A DNA stretch of 64,000 nt, taken from NCBI RefSeq assembly GCF_034661235.1, contig NZ_CP141059.1, positions 1 through 64,000 of the forward strand, written 5' to 3'. The notes under the pieces are model-generated. The model was given only the letters and a program-made list of their open reading frames with translations, did not search any database and had not been told where the DNA came from. Position 1 is the first letter of the stretch. Each line of letters opens with the position of its first letter. The DNA is from Nocardioides bizhenqiangii (GTDB taxonomy: Bacteria > Actinomycetota > Actinomycetes > Propionibacteriales > Nocardioidaceae). Positions 49,978 through 59,407 of this stretch are shown here, one piece after another. A program made the position numbers and the translations under genes.

Positions 49978-52278
49978 TCAGACCCCGGCCGGAGCGAGCT
50001 TCTTGCCGAGGTCGTCGTCGAGGTCGTCGTCCTCCGACGCCGGTAGGAGAGGGAGGGAGTCGCGCTCGAGCGAGGTGCCCTCGACGTCGACGTTCGGCAG
50101 GATCCGGTCCAGCCACGCCGGCAGCCACCAGGCCTTCTCGCCGAGCAGGTACAGCACCGCCGGGATCAGCGCCATCCGGACGATGAAGGCGTCGAACAGG
50201 ATCGACGCGGCCAGCGCGAAGCCCATCGACTTGACCACGGCGTCCTCCTCGAGCATGAACCCCGCGAAGACGGCGATCATGATCGTGGCGGCGGCGACGA
50301 CCACCCGTGCACTGTTGCGGAAGCCGTCGACGACCGCCTCGCGGGTCGAGAGCCCGTGCACGTGCGCCTCGCGCATCCGGGTCACCAGGAACACCTGGTA
50401 GTCCATCGCCAGGCCGAACACCATGCCGATCAGGAAGATCGGCATGAAGCTGACGATCGGCTGGCCCTCGAAGATGCCGAGGGCGCCCTCCTGGAAGACG
50501 GCGACCGTGGCCCCGAGGGTGGCCAGCACGGAGAGCAGGAAGCCCAGGGTCGCGGTGAGCGGCACCAGGATCGAGCGGAAGACCAGCATCAGCAGGATGA
50601 ACGCCAGGCCGACGACCACCGTCAGGTAGATCGGCAGTGCTCCGGTGAGCCGGTCCGAGACGTCGGTCGTGATCGCGGTGAGGCCGGTGACGCCGGTCGT
50701 CGTGCCGGTCTCCTCCTCGATGTCGGCCTGGCCGTCGCGCAGCGCGTCGAGCAGGTCGAGGGTGGCGGGGTCGTCGGGCCCGGACTCCGGCGTGACCTGG
50801 ATCATTGCGCCGGTGCCGGCCTGGTTGGTCGCCACCAGGGTCGCGTCCGCGACGTCGTCCTGGCCGGCGGCCCACGCGGCGACGTCCTCGTAGGCCGCCT
50901 GGCGGCCGGCGTCGTCGGCGATGTCACGCCCGTCGACGACGACCAGCAGCGGGCCCTCACGACCGGGGCCGAACGCCTCGGTCATCAGGTCCGACGCCTG
51001 GCGCCGGGTGGTGTCGCTCGGGGCGGTGCCGTCGGTCGGGAAGGCGAGGTACATCTGGCCGATCGGGATCGCCAGCGCGCCGAGGCCGATGACGATGACG
51101 GCCACGAACGCGATCGGCGCCCGGCCCACGAGCCGGCCCCAGCGCACGCCGTTGTTGATGACCAGGCCCTGCTCGTCGCGCTTGACCCGCTCGCGGCGGA
51201 TCCGCCCGCGGAACGTCCACGACTTCAGCATCCCGAGGATCGCCGGGAGCAGGGTGAGCGCGACCAGGACCGCGATCAGCACCGTCGCGGCCGCCGCCAG
51301 GCCCATCGCGGTCAGGAACGGGATCCGCACGATCGCCAGCGCCGAGAGGGCGATCAGCACCGTCAGGCCGGCGAAGACGACCGCCGAGCCCGCAGTGCCG
51401 ACGGCGATGCCGGCGGCATGCCTGCGGTCGTCGGTGTGGCGCAGCTCGCTGCGGTAGCGGGCCAGGATGAAGAGCGTGTAGTCGATGCCGACCGCGAGGC
51501 CGATCATCGTGGCGAGCATGGGCGTGCTGGTGCCGATGTCGGTGATCGCGGTCATCGCGGTGATGCCGGTCATGCCGAGGCCGACGCCGAAGATCGCGGT
51601 GAGGATCGGCATGCCCGCGGCGATCGCGGAGCCGAACGTCAGCAGGAGGACGACGAGCGCGATGCCGATGCCGATCAGCTCGGCGGCGCCGCCCGGCGGC
51701 GACATCGACTGCATGCCGGGGCCGTTGGCCTCGACCACGAACCCCTCCGCCCCTTGATCGGAGTGCTCGGCGAAGAGCTCCTCGGCCGCCTCGATCGTCG
51801 TCGGCTCGATGTCGCTGGGGGACTCGACGTCCCACTCGAAGGAGAGGACGCCGATCCGGCCGTCCTCGGAGAGCGGGCTGAACGCCGGCGGCGCGTCGGC
51901 CGCGGCGACGTTCGGGTCGACCAGGCCGGGGTTGTCGGCGACATCGTCGCTCATCTGCGGGAGCGAGGGGATCGCGGCGATCAGGTCGGCGATCCGTGCC
52001 TGGTACGACGGCTCGTCCAGGGTGTGCCCGTCGGGCGCGGCGACGACGACGTTGACGGTGGCGTCGTCGAACGCGTCACCGGCCTCGGGGAACAGCTCCT
52101 GCTGGAGGTCGGCGGCCGCCTCCGACGGGATGCCGGGGATGGTGAACTCGTCCGACATCGGCTTGGAGAACGCCGCGGCGACGCTCCCGAGCACGACGGC
52201 GAAGACGAGCCACCCGGCGATGAAGAGCGGCCACCGCCGGAAGGCGGTCGTGCCGAGGCGGTAGAGCATGCGGGCCAT
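49978..52278 (-). CDS. MMPL family transporter
   Basis: 766 aa, RND-superfamily proton-driven exporter with about 12 membrane helices in two halves, each with a large extracellular loop. Motifs: GIDYTLFILARYRSELR (first half) and GLAMDYQVFLVTRMRE (second half), the MMPL signature with the proton-relay Asp-Tyr. Cargo could be lipid, pigment or drug. ATG start. It is 11 bases downstream of a TetR gene on the same strand, its likely repressor. Confidence 0.92.
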   Translation of the reverse strand: MARMLYRLGTTAFRRWPLFIAGWLVFAVVLGSVAAAFSKPMSDEFTIPGIPSEAAADLQQELFPEAGDAFDDATVNVVVAAPDGHTLDEPSYQARIADLIAAIPSLPQMSDDVADNPGLVDPNVAAADAPPAFSPLSEDGRIGVLSFEWDVESPSDIEPTTIEAAEELFAEHSDQGAEGFVVEANGPGMQSMSPPGGAAELIGIGIALVVLLLTFGSAIAAGMPILTAIFGVGLGMTGITAMTAITDIGTSTPMLATMIGLAVGIDYTLFILARYRSELRHTDDRRHAAGIAVGTAGSAVVFAGLTVLIALSALAIVRIPFLTAMGLAAAATVLIAVLVALTLLPAILGMLKSWTFRGRIRRERVKRDEQGLVINNGVRWGRLVGRAPIAFVAVIVIGLGALAIPIGQMYLAFPTDGTAPSDTTRRQASDLMTEAFGPGREGPLLVVVDGRDIADDAGRQAAYEDVAAWAAGQDDVADATLVATNQAGTGAMIQVTPESGPDDPATLDLLDALRDGQADIEEETGTTTGVTGLTAITTDVSDRLTGALPIYLTVVVGLAFILLMLVFRSILVPLTATLGFLLSVLATLGATVAVFQEGALGIFEGQPIVSFMPIFLIGMVFGLAMDYQVFLVTRMREAHVHGLSTREAVVDGFRNSARVVVAAATIMIAVFAGFMLEEDAVVKSMGFALAASILFDAFIVRMALIPAVLYLLGEKAWWLPAWLDRILPNVDVEGTSLERDSLPLLPASEDDDLDDDLGKKLAPAGV

Positions 52279-52289
52279 GGGGGTCTCCG

Positions 52290-52883
52290 TCAGTCGATGA
52301 GGACGGCGCGCGCGTCGCGCACGGCGTCGGTGATCAGGTCGGGCAGCGGGCGGTTGAGGTCGGGCTCCGACCGGTCGAGCACGGAGTCGACGATCGTGAT
52401 CAGCAGCTGGACGAGCAGCCGGGCGCGCGTCGCGCCGTACTCCTCGCCCTCGCGTTGGAGGATCAGGTCGATCGCCATCTCGGTCCTGGCCTCGAACCGC
52501 TCGTGGGCGATCGCGATCACCCGCGGGTCGCGGCGCATCACGTTGCGGCGCAGGTGGACGAGCTCGAGGTCGGTGCCCTTCTCCTGCAAGGCCTCGCCCG
52601 CGATGTGCACGAGATCGTCGAAGAGGCGGCCGGTCGGGCCGCCCGCGACGAACACCGCCACGGTCTCGTCGGGGAGCTCGTGGTCAGGACCGAGCACGAC
52701 GTCGGCCTTGCCGTCGAAGTAGTTGAAGACAGTGCGGCGCGACACCCCGGCCGCGGCCGCCAGGTCGTCCATGGTCCAGCCGTCCAGGCCCTTGTCGCGG
52801 GTGAGCTCCAGGGCGCACCACTCGAGCCGCCGGGTCGTCTCGACCCGGCGCGCTTCCCACTTGGTGGCGGCGGACTCGGACAT
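52290..52883 (-). CDS. TetR family transcriptional regulator
   Basis: 197 aa. HTH about residues 15-60: TRRLEWCALELTRDKGLDG, then DDLAAAAGVSRRTVFNYFDGKADV. First gene of an operon with the MMPL exporter. An operator with 8-bp arms lies 12 bp upstream, consistent with autorepression and induction by an exported compound. Confidence 0.92.
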   Translation of the reverse strand: MSESAATKWEARRVETTRRLEWCALELTRDKGLDGWTMDDLAAAAGVSRRTVFNYFDGKADVVLGPDHELPDETVAVFVAGGPTGRLFDDLVHIAGEALQEKGTDLELVHLRRNVMRRDPRVIAIAHERFEARTEMAIDLILQREGEEYGATRARLLVQLLITIVDSVLDRSEPDLNRPLPDLITDAVRDARAVLID

Positions 52884-52894
52884 AGAGACAATCC

Positions 52895-52920
52895 TTGCAC
52901 TCCGAGGTCAGAGAGTGCAA
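52895..52920. promoter_or_regulatory. TetR operator for the MMPL operon
   Basis: TTGCACTC and GAGTGCAA are separated by 10 bases, 12 bp upstream of the TetR start. The spacer also serves the divergent DMT transporter gene at 52987. Confidence 0.72.
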
Positions 52921-52986
52921 ATCTGTGACGCCCGTCACGCGAAACTCAGATGAGCCGACCCAGGCTCTGACCTAGGCTCGGCGGTC

Positions 52987-53940
52987 GTGTCCACGACCGA
53001 CTCCTCCCGTGGCGGCCTGCCGGTCGGGATCATCCAGATCTCGCTGGCGGGGGTGCTCTGGGGGACCGGCGGCCTGACGCTGCAGGTGATCAGCGACCGA
53101 ACCCCGCTGTCGTTCGTGACCATCAGCGGCTACCGGATGCTGATCGCGTCGGTCGCGCTCGTGGCGGCAGTCCTCCTGCTCCGCCGCCGGGCCGAGCTGG
53201 TGGCGCTGCTGCGCGCGGCCCCGGGCACGGCCTGCCTGGTCGGCGTCGGCACTGGCGCCTACCAGGCGCTCTACTTCGGGGCGGTCGTCGAGGTCGGGGT
53301 CACCGTCGCCACCGTCGTCAGCCTCGGTCTGGCGCCGGTGCTGCTGACCGCCGCGGAAGCACTGCGGGACCGCCGCCATCCCGGCACCCGGCGGGTGGGC
53401 GTCGTCGCGGTCGCGCTCGTCGGCCTGGTGCTGGTGAGCGTCGCCGCCGGCGGCACGGAGACCGGCCCGCGCCCGGGGCTGGGGGTGGTGCTCGCCATCG
53501 CGTCCGGCACGACGTACGCCGCCACGACCGCGCTCGGTCGCCCGCTCTCGCAGCGCACGGATCCGCTCGCACTGACGACCGTCGCGACCACGGCCGGCGC
53601 CGTGGCGCTCGTCCCGGCCGCGTTGGTCGTCGGCGGACCGCTCACGACCGGCGACCCGGTGGCGCTGGGCGCGCTGGCGTACCTCGGCGTGATGACGATG
53701 GCGCTCGCCTACGGCCTTCTCTACGCCGGCCTCCGCACCACCTCGAGCGCGGCCGCGGTGATCGCCAGCCTGCTCGAGCCGGTGACCGCGGCGATCGTCG
53801 CCGCGCTCTTCCTCGACGAGCGGGTCGGCGGGCTCGGCGTGGTCGGCATCGTGCTGGTGCTGGCCGCCGTCGCCGGCGCCGGACGCGAGCCGGTGGCGGA
53901 AGCCGGGCCAGCGGCCAAGGTCAGGACGTCGCCGGACTGA
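52987..53940 (+). CDS. EamA/DMT family transporter
   Basis: 317 aa with ten membrane helices in two EamA repeats (about 8-145 and 155-295). Pattern GVLWGTGG at the first helix and AYLGVMTMALAYGLLYAGLRTT in the second repeat. Exports metabolites or amino acids; substrate unknown. GTG start. The 3' end overlaps the convergent response-regulator gene by 20 bases. Confidence 0.9.
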   Translation: MSTTDSSRGGLPVGIIQISLAGVLWGTGGLTLQVISDRTPLSFVTISGYRMLIASVALVAAVLLLRRRAELVALLRAAPGTACLVGVGTGAYQALYFGAVVEVGVTVATVVSLGLAPVLLTAAEALRDRRHPGTRRVGVVAVALVGLVLVSVAAGGTETGPRPGLGVVLAIASGTTYAATTALGRPLSQRTDPLALTTVATTAGAVALVPAALVVGGPLTTGDPVALGALAYLGVMTMALAYGLLYAGLRTTSSAAAVIASLLEPVTAAIVAALFLDERVGGLGVVGIVLVLAAVAGAGREPVAEAGPAAKVRTSPD

Positions 53941-54619
53941 CCAGGCCGTGGTCGTAGGCGTAGACGATCGCCGCCGGCCGGTCGCGGAGGTGCAGCTTGG
54001 TGAAGATGCGGCCGATGTGGCTCTTGACCGTGAGCTCGGAGATGACCAGCTCGGCCGCGATCTCGCCGTTGCTGCGCCCGATCGCCATCGCCCGCAGCAC
54101 CTCGAGCTCGCGGGGGGTGAGCGCGTCGACGACGCCGTTGTCCGCCGGTGTCGCCTGTGCGCTGGCGCGGTAGCTGCGCAGCACCCGCCCGGTCACGGCC
54201 GGGTCGAGCCACGAGTCGCCGGCCGCGACCGCGCGGACGCCGCGGATCAGGTCGTCGGCGGAGGAGTCCTTGAGCAGGAACCCGGCGGCGCCGGCCCGGA
54301 TAGCGCCGGACAGCATCTCGTCGTCGTCGAACGTGGTCAGCACGAGCACGGGTGGGGCGCCGGGGTCCTCGGCCAGCAGCCGGGTGGCGGTGATGCCGTC
54401 GACCTCGCGCATCCGCAGATCCATGAGCACGACGTCGGCGCCAGGGTCGCCGTCCACGGCGAGACCGGCGAGGGTGCGCGGGATCTCCGCGCCGTCCGCA
54501 CACTCGGCGACGATCTCGAAGCCGTCGCGCCGGCGCAGGATCCGGCGCAGCCCGGACCGGACCAGCTCCTGGTCGTCGACCAGCAGCACCCGGACGGGCA
54601 CGGTGGTCTGCTCGGTCAC
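53921..54619 (-). CDS. NarL/FixJ family response regulator
   Basis: 232 aa from GTG 54619, which overlaps the kinase stop as GTGA. Receiver domain about residues 8-125, with DD at 15-16, phospho-acceptor Asp67 in VVLMDLRM, and Lys in FLLKDSS. LuxR-type HTH about 165-225 (LTPRELEVLRAMAIGRSNGE). It pairs with the upstream sensor kinase. Confidence 0.94.
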   Translation of the reverse strand: MTEQTTVPVRVLLVDDQELVRSGLRRILRRRDGFEIVAECADGAEIPRTLAGLAVDGDPGADVVLMDLRMREVDGITATRLLAEDPGAPPVLVLTTFDDDEMLSGAIRAGAAGFLLKDSSADDLIRGVRAVAAGDSWLDPAVTGRVLRSYRASAQATPADNGVVDALTPRELEVLRAMAIGRSNGEIAAELVISELTVKSHIGRIFTKLHLRDRPAAIVYAYDHGLVSPATS

Positions 54620-55971
54620 GAGGTCGCCCCGGTCGGGGCGGTCGGCAGGGTGGGTGCGGTCGTTGCGTTGGGCACCGTGCCGGCCAGCCGGCCGAGGCCG
54701 GGCACGGTGTGGCCGCAAGGGAGCTCGATGCCCCGCTGCCCGAGCCGCACGTCGACCAGCCAGTCGTCGCCCTCCGGGCCGGCGGTGAGGGCGGCACCGA
54801 GCTGCGCGGCGCGGGCGTGCATGCCGGCCAGCCCCGACCCGAGGCCGTCGGCACGGCGGGCGCGCGAGCCGTTGAGCTCGTTGCGTACGACGAGCCGCGC
54901 GCTTCCGCGGCCGACCGTCAGCGAGACATGGGCGGTGCTGCCGGGTGCGTGCTTGGCGACGTTGGCGAGCGACTCCTGTGCGATCCGGTAGAGGCCGAGG
55001 CCGGTGGCGTCGGCCAGCTGGGTGAGGTCGCCGCGCTCGTCGTACTCCACGTGCAGGCCGGCTTGGTCGACCTCTCGCACCAGGGCGGCGATGTCGGCGG
55101 CACCGGGGAGTGCCTGGCGGTTGGCCGCCCCGTCGGTCATGCCGCTCACCGTGCGGCGGATGTCGGCCATCGCCCGCCGGCCCACCTGCTCGGCGTCGGA
55201 GAGGGCGGCGTCGGCCTCGCCGACCGCGTCGTCGGCGGTCGCCGCTCCGGTCGCGACGTCGCGCAGCGCGTGCCGCGCGCCGGTGATGTGCAGCAGGGTC
55301 ACGCTCAGCGAGTGGGCGACCAGGTCGTGGATCTCGCGCGCGATCCGTTCTCGCTCGGCGGTCGTGGCCTGCTGCCAGGTCGCGTTCCGCGCCTCGCGCT
55401 CAGCGACCAGCGCCCGCATCTGCCACAGCAGCATCGCGCCGACGACGAACCCGACCTCCAGCAGGATCGCGTGGACGGGGAACCCGACGATGCCGGGACC
55501 GAAGACCACAGCGGCGCCGAGGATGGCGTAGGAGATGCCCCAGACGGCGATGCCCGGTCGCAACCCGTCGCGGGCCGTGATCTCCGCGGTGACGAAGGCG
55601 AGCAGGCCGGGCACCGCGTCGATCGGTGTCCGGTCGAGGTCGGGCGCCACCGACAGCATCCAGCCGGCCGCGACGAGCGCGGGGAGGCAGTCGAGCCACC
55701 ACGGCAGCCAGTAGCCGAAGCCGAGCTGGACGACCGGTGCCATGAGCACCAGCGGGATCGTGAGGAGGAGCGGGTCCGGGGTCCAGAACGCGTCGCGGAG
55801 GGCGAGCGCCAGCACCACGCAGGCCAGCTGGCCCCCGAACGAGGCGACCGGCACCCACCAGGGGTAGAGGATCCCGCGGGGCTGGCAGTTGGCCTCGATG
55901 CGGTCGCGCACGGCGCGCAGCAGGCCCCAGGTCATGTCCACCAGCGTAGGCACCGGCGTGGTTCGCGTCAT
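54616..55971 (-). CDS. Sensor histidine kinase (HisKA_3 family)
   Basis: 451 aa (an internal ATG at 55935 is possible). About five membrane helices in residues 40-185, then HisKA_3 with the phospho-His215 in REIHDLVAHSL, and an HATPase domain (YRIAQESLANVAKHA, GLGSGLAGMHARA). The Pro/Thr tail is unusual but short. Translationally coupled to its response regulator. Signal unknown. Divergent from the small gene upstream of the P450. Confidence 0.92.
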   Translation of the reverse strand: MTRTTPVPTLVDMTWGLLRAVRDRIEANCQPRGILYPWWVPVASFGGQLACVVLALALRDAFWTPDPLLLTIPLVLMAPVVQLGFGYWLPWWLDCLPALVAAGWMLSVAPDLDRTPIDAVPGLLAFVTAEITARDGLRPGIAVWGISYAILGAAVVFGPGIVGFPVHAILLEVGFVVGAMLLWQMRALVAEREARNATWQQATTAERERIAREIHDLVAHSLSVTLLHITGARHALRDVATGAATADDAVGEADAALSDAEQVGRRAMADIRRTVSGMTDGAANRQALPGAADIAALVREVDQAGLHVEYDERGDLTQLADATGLGLYRIAQESLANVAKHAPGSTAHVSLTVGRGSARLVVRNELNGSRARRADGLGSGLAGMHARAAQLGAALTAGPEGDDWLVDVRLGQRGIELPCGHTVPGLGRLAGTVPNATTAPTLPTAPTGATS

Positions 55972-56108
55972 CCGACCGCAGAGGTCTACGCCCTCCTACC
56001 AGGGTCGGACGCCGCCCGGTCAGGAATGCCTGCCGTCGCGCGATGTCGGGAGGGGTGGCCCGTGTCTAGCGTTCTCGGTACCGAAGACCAACGAGGACGG
56101 TGAGCACC

Positions 56109-56417
56109 ATGACCTGGAGCGAGACCAAGCGCCGGTGGCGCATCCTGCGCGAGATCGAGGACCTCTTCGTCGCCGACCCGACGGCGGAGCTGCCCTGGAC
56201 CGAGGAGTACGGCGAGCTGTTCGGCGACCGGGACGGGCTGGTGGCCTCGCTGCGCTATCGCTGGCAGCTCACCCGTGACGCCCAGCTCGACACCCACTCG
56301 CCCGAGCCTGCCTGGGACGAGCAGCACGGCCGGGTCGAACGCCGTACCCGGCACCTGCTCGCGATCCTGGACAGGGCCGTGGCCCGGGACCAAGGTGGGG
56401 AACGTGCCGTTGCGTGA
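56109..56417 (+). CDS. Small conserved-type protein of unknown function
   Basis: 102 aa from ATG 56109 (GTG 3 codons earlier possible; GAGGA upstream). Soluble, charged and helical, with TWSETKRRWRILREIEDLF near the start and RTRHLLAILDRAVARD near the end. Similar ~100-aa proteins are common in Nocardioides-like genomes but I know no function. Its 3' end overlaps the P450 start by 14 bases, so the two are probably coupled. Confidence 0.7.
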   Translation: MTWSETKRRWRILREIEDLFVADPTAELPWTEEYGELFGDRDGLVASLRYRWQLTRDAQLDTHSPEPAWDEQHGRVERRTRHLLAILDRAVARDQGGERAVA

Positions 56418-57705
56418 GTTCGCCGCCTGGACGCTGGCCCACGGGCTGCAGCGCCGCGTCCTGCAGCGCGCGGCCGCGAAGGGCGACGTGATGGCGCTGC
56501 TCGCGACCGACCCCGCCTTCTACGACGATCCCTACCCCTCCTACGAACGGCTCCGTGCCGACGGCCCCGTCGTACGCAACGGCTTCGTCGCCGGCACCGT
56601 CGACCATGCGGTCGCCAACGCGATCCTGCGCAGCGACGACTTCGGCACCGGCGCCGGACAGGGGGAGCTCCCCGCACCGATGCGGAGGCTGCACGGGCTG
56701 GTCCGCGATCCCGACACCCTCAGCCCGGTCGACCCGCCGTCGATGCTGGCGGTCGACCCGCCGGTCCACACCCGTTACCGGCGGCTGGTCGCGCGCGCCT
56801 TCACCGCCCGGAAGGTCGGCCGGATGGCCGACCGGGTCCAGGACGTGGCGAGCCGGCTCCTCGACGACCTCGAGCGCGAGCCGACCTTCGACCTGGTCGG
56901 GCGCTACGCCGCGCAGCTCCCCGTCGCCGTGATCGCCGACATCCTCGGTGTCCCCGACGCCGAGCGCAGCCAGGTCCTCGGTTGGGGCAACCACGCGGCG
57001 ACCACTCTCGATCCCGGGTTGAGCTGGGCGGAGTACCGCCGCGCCGCGACGGCGCTCCGCGAGATGCACGCCTGGTTCGGCCACCACCTCGAGCGGCTGC
57101 GCCGCAACCCCGGTGACGACCTGCTCAGCCAGGTGCTCCAGGACCCCGAGGCCGCCGAGCTGACCGAGGAGGAGCTGCACGCGATCGGCCTGCTGGTGCT
57201 CGGGGCCGGTTTCGAGACGACGGTCAACCTGATCGGCAACGCGGTCGTCCTCCTCGACGCGCACCCGGACCAGCTGGCCCGGCTGCAGGCCGACCCCGAC
57301 GCCTGGGCCGACGCCGTCGAGGAGGTGCTGCGGTACGACGCACCCGTCCAGCTGACGATGCGGGCGGCGGTGCGCGACACCGAGGTCGCCGGCCACCGGA
57401 TCTCCGCGGGCGAGGCGGTGCTCGTCTACCTCGGCGGTGCCAACCGGGACCCGGCGGCGTTCGCCGACCCCGGCACCTTCGACGTACGACGCAGCAACGC
57501 CGCCGACCACATCGGGTTCTCCGCCGGCGTCCACTTCTGCATCGGCGCGAGCCTGGCGCGGCTGGAGGCCACGGTCGCGCTCCGCACGCTGTACGAGCGC
57601 TACCCCGACCTCCGCGTCGTCGGCCGGCCCGAGCGGCGCACGACCCGGGTGCTGCGCGGCTGGGAGTACCTGCCGGTCTCGACCGTCGCGCGGGTGCCCG
57701 CCTGA
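56404..57705 (+). CDS. Cytochrome P450
   Basis: 433 aa from GTG 56404 (AAGGTGGGG upstream). I-helix AGFETT (268-273) with Glu before Thr, K-helix EVLR (Glu307, Arg310), and the heme loop FSAGVHFCIGASLAR with Cys379 as thiolate ligand. Soluble bacterial class; needs ferredoxin and reductase. The 3Fe-4S-type ferredoxin at 61011 is a candidate partner only by proximity. Substrate unknown. A perfect palindrome follows the stop directly. Confidence 0.95.
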   Translation: MPLREFAAWTLAHGLQRRVLQRAAAKGDVMALLATDPAFYDDPYPSYERLRADGPVVRNGFVAGTVDHAVANAILRSDDFGTGAGQGELPAPMRRLHGLVRDPDTLSPVDPPSMLAVDPPVHTRYRRLVARAFTARKVGRMADRVQDVASRLLDDLEREPTFDLVGRYAAQLPVAVIADILGVPDAERSQVLGWGNHAATTLDPGLSWAEYRRAATALREMHAWFGHHLERLRRNPGDDLLSQVLQDPEAAELTEEELHAIGLLVLGAGFETTVNLIGNAVVLLDAHPDQLARLQADPDAWADAVEEVLRYDAPVQLTMRAAVRDTEVAGHRISAGEAVLVYLGGANRDPAAFADPGTFDVRRSNAADHIGFSAGVHFCIGASLARLEATVALRTLYERYPDLRVVGRPERRTTRVLRGWEYLPVSTVARVPA

Positions 57706-57749
57706 CGCACGCCGAGCTTGTCGAGGCGCCTCGACAAGCTCGGCGTGCG
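57706..57749. repeat. Perfect 44-bp palindrome after the P450 gene
   Basis: A 22-base arm containing GCCGAGCTTGTCGAGG is followed with no spacer by its exact reverse complement. It begins at the first base after the P450 stop and can act as a terminator. The motif type is seen as an intergenic repeat in related genomes. Confidence 0.9.
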
Positions 57750-57791
57750 GACACCCGGAACCGATCGGCGGGGGCCGCACGTCAGAGGCCC

Positions 57792-59393
57792 ATGACTCCC
57801 CGAACCTCAGCGGCCGCCATCGCCGTCTTCCTCTCCACCGCGCTCCTGACCTCGTGCTCCGACGACCCCGATCCCGACAGCAGGCGGGGGATCGACGCCC
57901 GGGCCTACTACGAGGACTACGAGTCCGTCATCGAGGACGACGGCGCGGTGAACTACTCGGCCCAGCCGACGACGGAAGCCGAGGACGCCAGCGGTGAACC
58001 GCCGCTTCCGCCGGCTCCGAACGAGGACAACTTCTTCCGCGACCACGGCACCAGCGGGTTCGTGGAGACGGCGACCGACGCGCGCTCGACGTTCGCTCTC
58101 GACGTGGACACCGGCTCCTACGGCGTCGCGCGCAACCTGCTCGGCCAGGGCTTCCGGGTGCCGCCGGCCGGGATCCGCGTGGAGGAGTGGGTCAACGCCT
58201 TCGAGTACGACGACCCCGCCCCCACCGACGCCGACCTCGGGCTGACGACCGAGACCGGCCGGGCCCCGACCCTCGAGGACGGCACCCAGCTGGTGCGGGT
58301 CGGCATCTCCGCCCGCGAGGTCAGCACCGCAGACCGTCCCCGGGTCAACATCACGCTGGTCGTCGACCGCTCCGGCAGCATGGACATCCGCGAGCGGCTG
58401 GGCCTGGTGCAGTCGTCGCTGGCGCTCCTGGCCGACCGGCTCGACCCCGACGACACGGTCTCGGTCGTCTCGTTCGAGGACCAGGCCCGGCCGCTGCTCC
58501 CGCCGACGCCGGTCAAGGACACCGAGGCCATCCTCGCCGCGATCGAGGAGCTGGAGCCGGGTGGCAGCACCAACCTCGAAGCAGGCCTCCGGCTCGGGTA
58601 TGACATCGCCCGGGAGACGGCGTCATCGGGCGACCCCGAGGCGGTCAACCTGGTCGTGCTCGCCTCCGACGGCGTCGCCAACGTCGGCCACACCGGACCG
58701 GGCTCGATCGTCGAGACCATCCAGGAGGAGGGCGCCGACGGCATCCACCTGGTCACCGTCGGCTACGGGCTGGGCAACTACAACGACCACCTGATGGAGC
58801 AGCTCGCCGACCTCGGTGATGGCTTCTACGCCTACGTCGACACCTACGCCGAGGCCGAGCAGCTCTTCGGCGAGGACCTGGTCACGACGCTGACGCCCGT
58901 CGCCGGGGAGGCTCGCACCCAGGTGGCGTTCGACCCCGAGCTGGTGACGTCGTACCGGCTGGTCGGCTACGACAACCGCGCGATCGCCGACGAGGACTTC
59001 ACCGACCCCGGCACCGACGCGGGCGAGCTGGGCGCCGGCCACCACGCCACCGCTCTCTACGAGGTGCGGCTCGCCCCCGGTGTCGAGCCGGGCGCGGTCA
59101 TCGGCACCGCGGCGGTCCGGTGGAACCAGGTCGGCACCGGCAGCACTGAGCGGCAGCAGGAGGCGGTGATCGACCTGGTCGCCGCGGACGAGGAGTCCGC
59201 GCCGTCGTACCGGCTCGAGCTCGCGGCGACCGTGGCCGACCTGGCCCAGGTGCTCAAGCACGCGGCACCGTACGCCGACCGGACGGTCACGCTCGACGGC
59301 ATCCTCGACCGGGCCCGGGCGCTCGCGGAGGTCGACGTGGCGGGCGCCGACGATCTGGTCACCGTCGTGGAACAGGCGATCGCGGTGGAGTGA
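57792..59393 (+). CDS. VWA-domain lipoprotein (YfbK-like)
   Basis: 533 aa. Lipoprotein signal with LLTSC (Cys22). The N-terminal von Willebrand-associated region is followed by the VWA domain (about 185-350) with MIDAS DRSGSMD (192-198) and GGSTNLEAG, then a C-terminal DUF3520-type domain. Extracellular metal-dependent adhesion or complex assembly is likely; no clear partner nearby. ATG start after the palindrome, so its promoter lies in the 86-bp spacer. Confidence 0.9.
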   Translation: MTPRTSAAAIAVFLSTALLTSCSDDPDPDSRRGIDARAYYEDYESVIEDDGAVNYSAQPTTEAEDASGEPPLPPAPNEDNFFRDHGTSGFVETATDARSTFALDVDTGSYGVARNLLGQGFRVPPAGIRVEEWVNAFEYDDPAPTDADLGLTTETGRAPTLEDGTQLVRVGISAREVSTADRPRVNITLVVDRSGSMDIRERLGLVQSSLALLADRLDPDDTVSVVSFEDQARPLLPPTPVKDTEAILAAIEELEPGGSTNLEAGLRLGYDIARETASSGDPEAVNLVVLASDGVANVGHTGPGSIVETIQEEGADGIHLVTVGYGLGNYNDHLMEQLADLGDGFYAYVDTYAEAEQLFGEDLVTTLTPVAGEARTQVAFDPELVTSYRLVGYDNRAIADEDFTDPGTDAGELGAGHHATALYEVRLAPGVEPGAVIGTAAVRWNQVGTGSTERQQEAVIDLVAADEESAPSYRLELAATVADLAQVLKHAAPYADRTVTLDGILDRARALAEVDVAGADDLVTVVEQAIAVE

Positions 59394-59407
59394 GCCTCGC
59401 CACCAAC

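Noticed and set aside
50356..52722. 788-aa plus-strand open frame over the MMPL gene
   Set aside because: Composition is His/Arg/Asp low complexity, an antisense shadow of the transporter.
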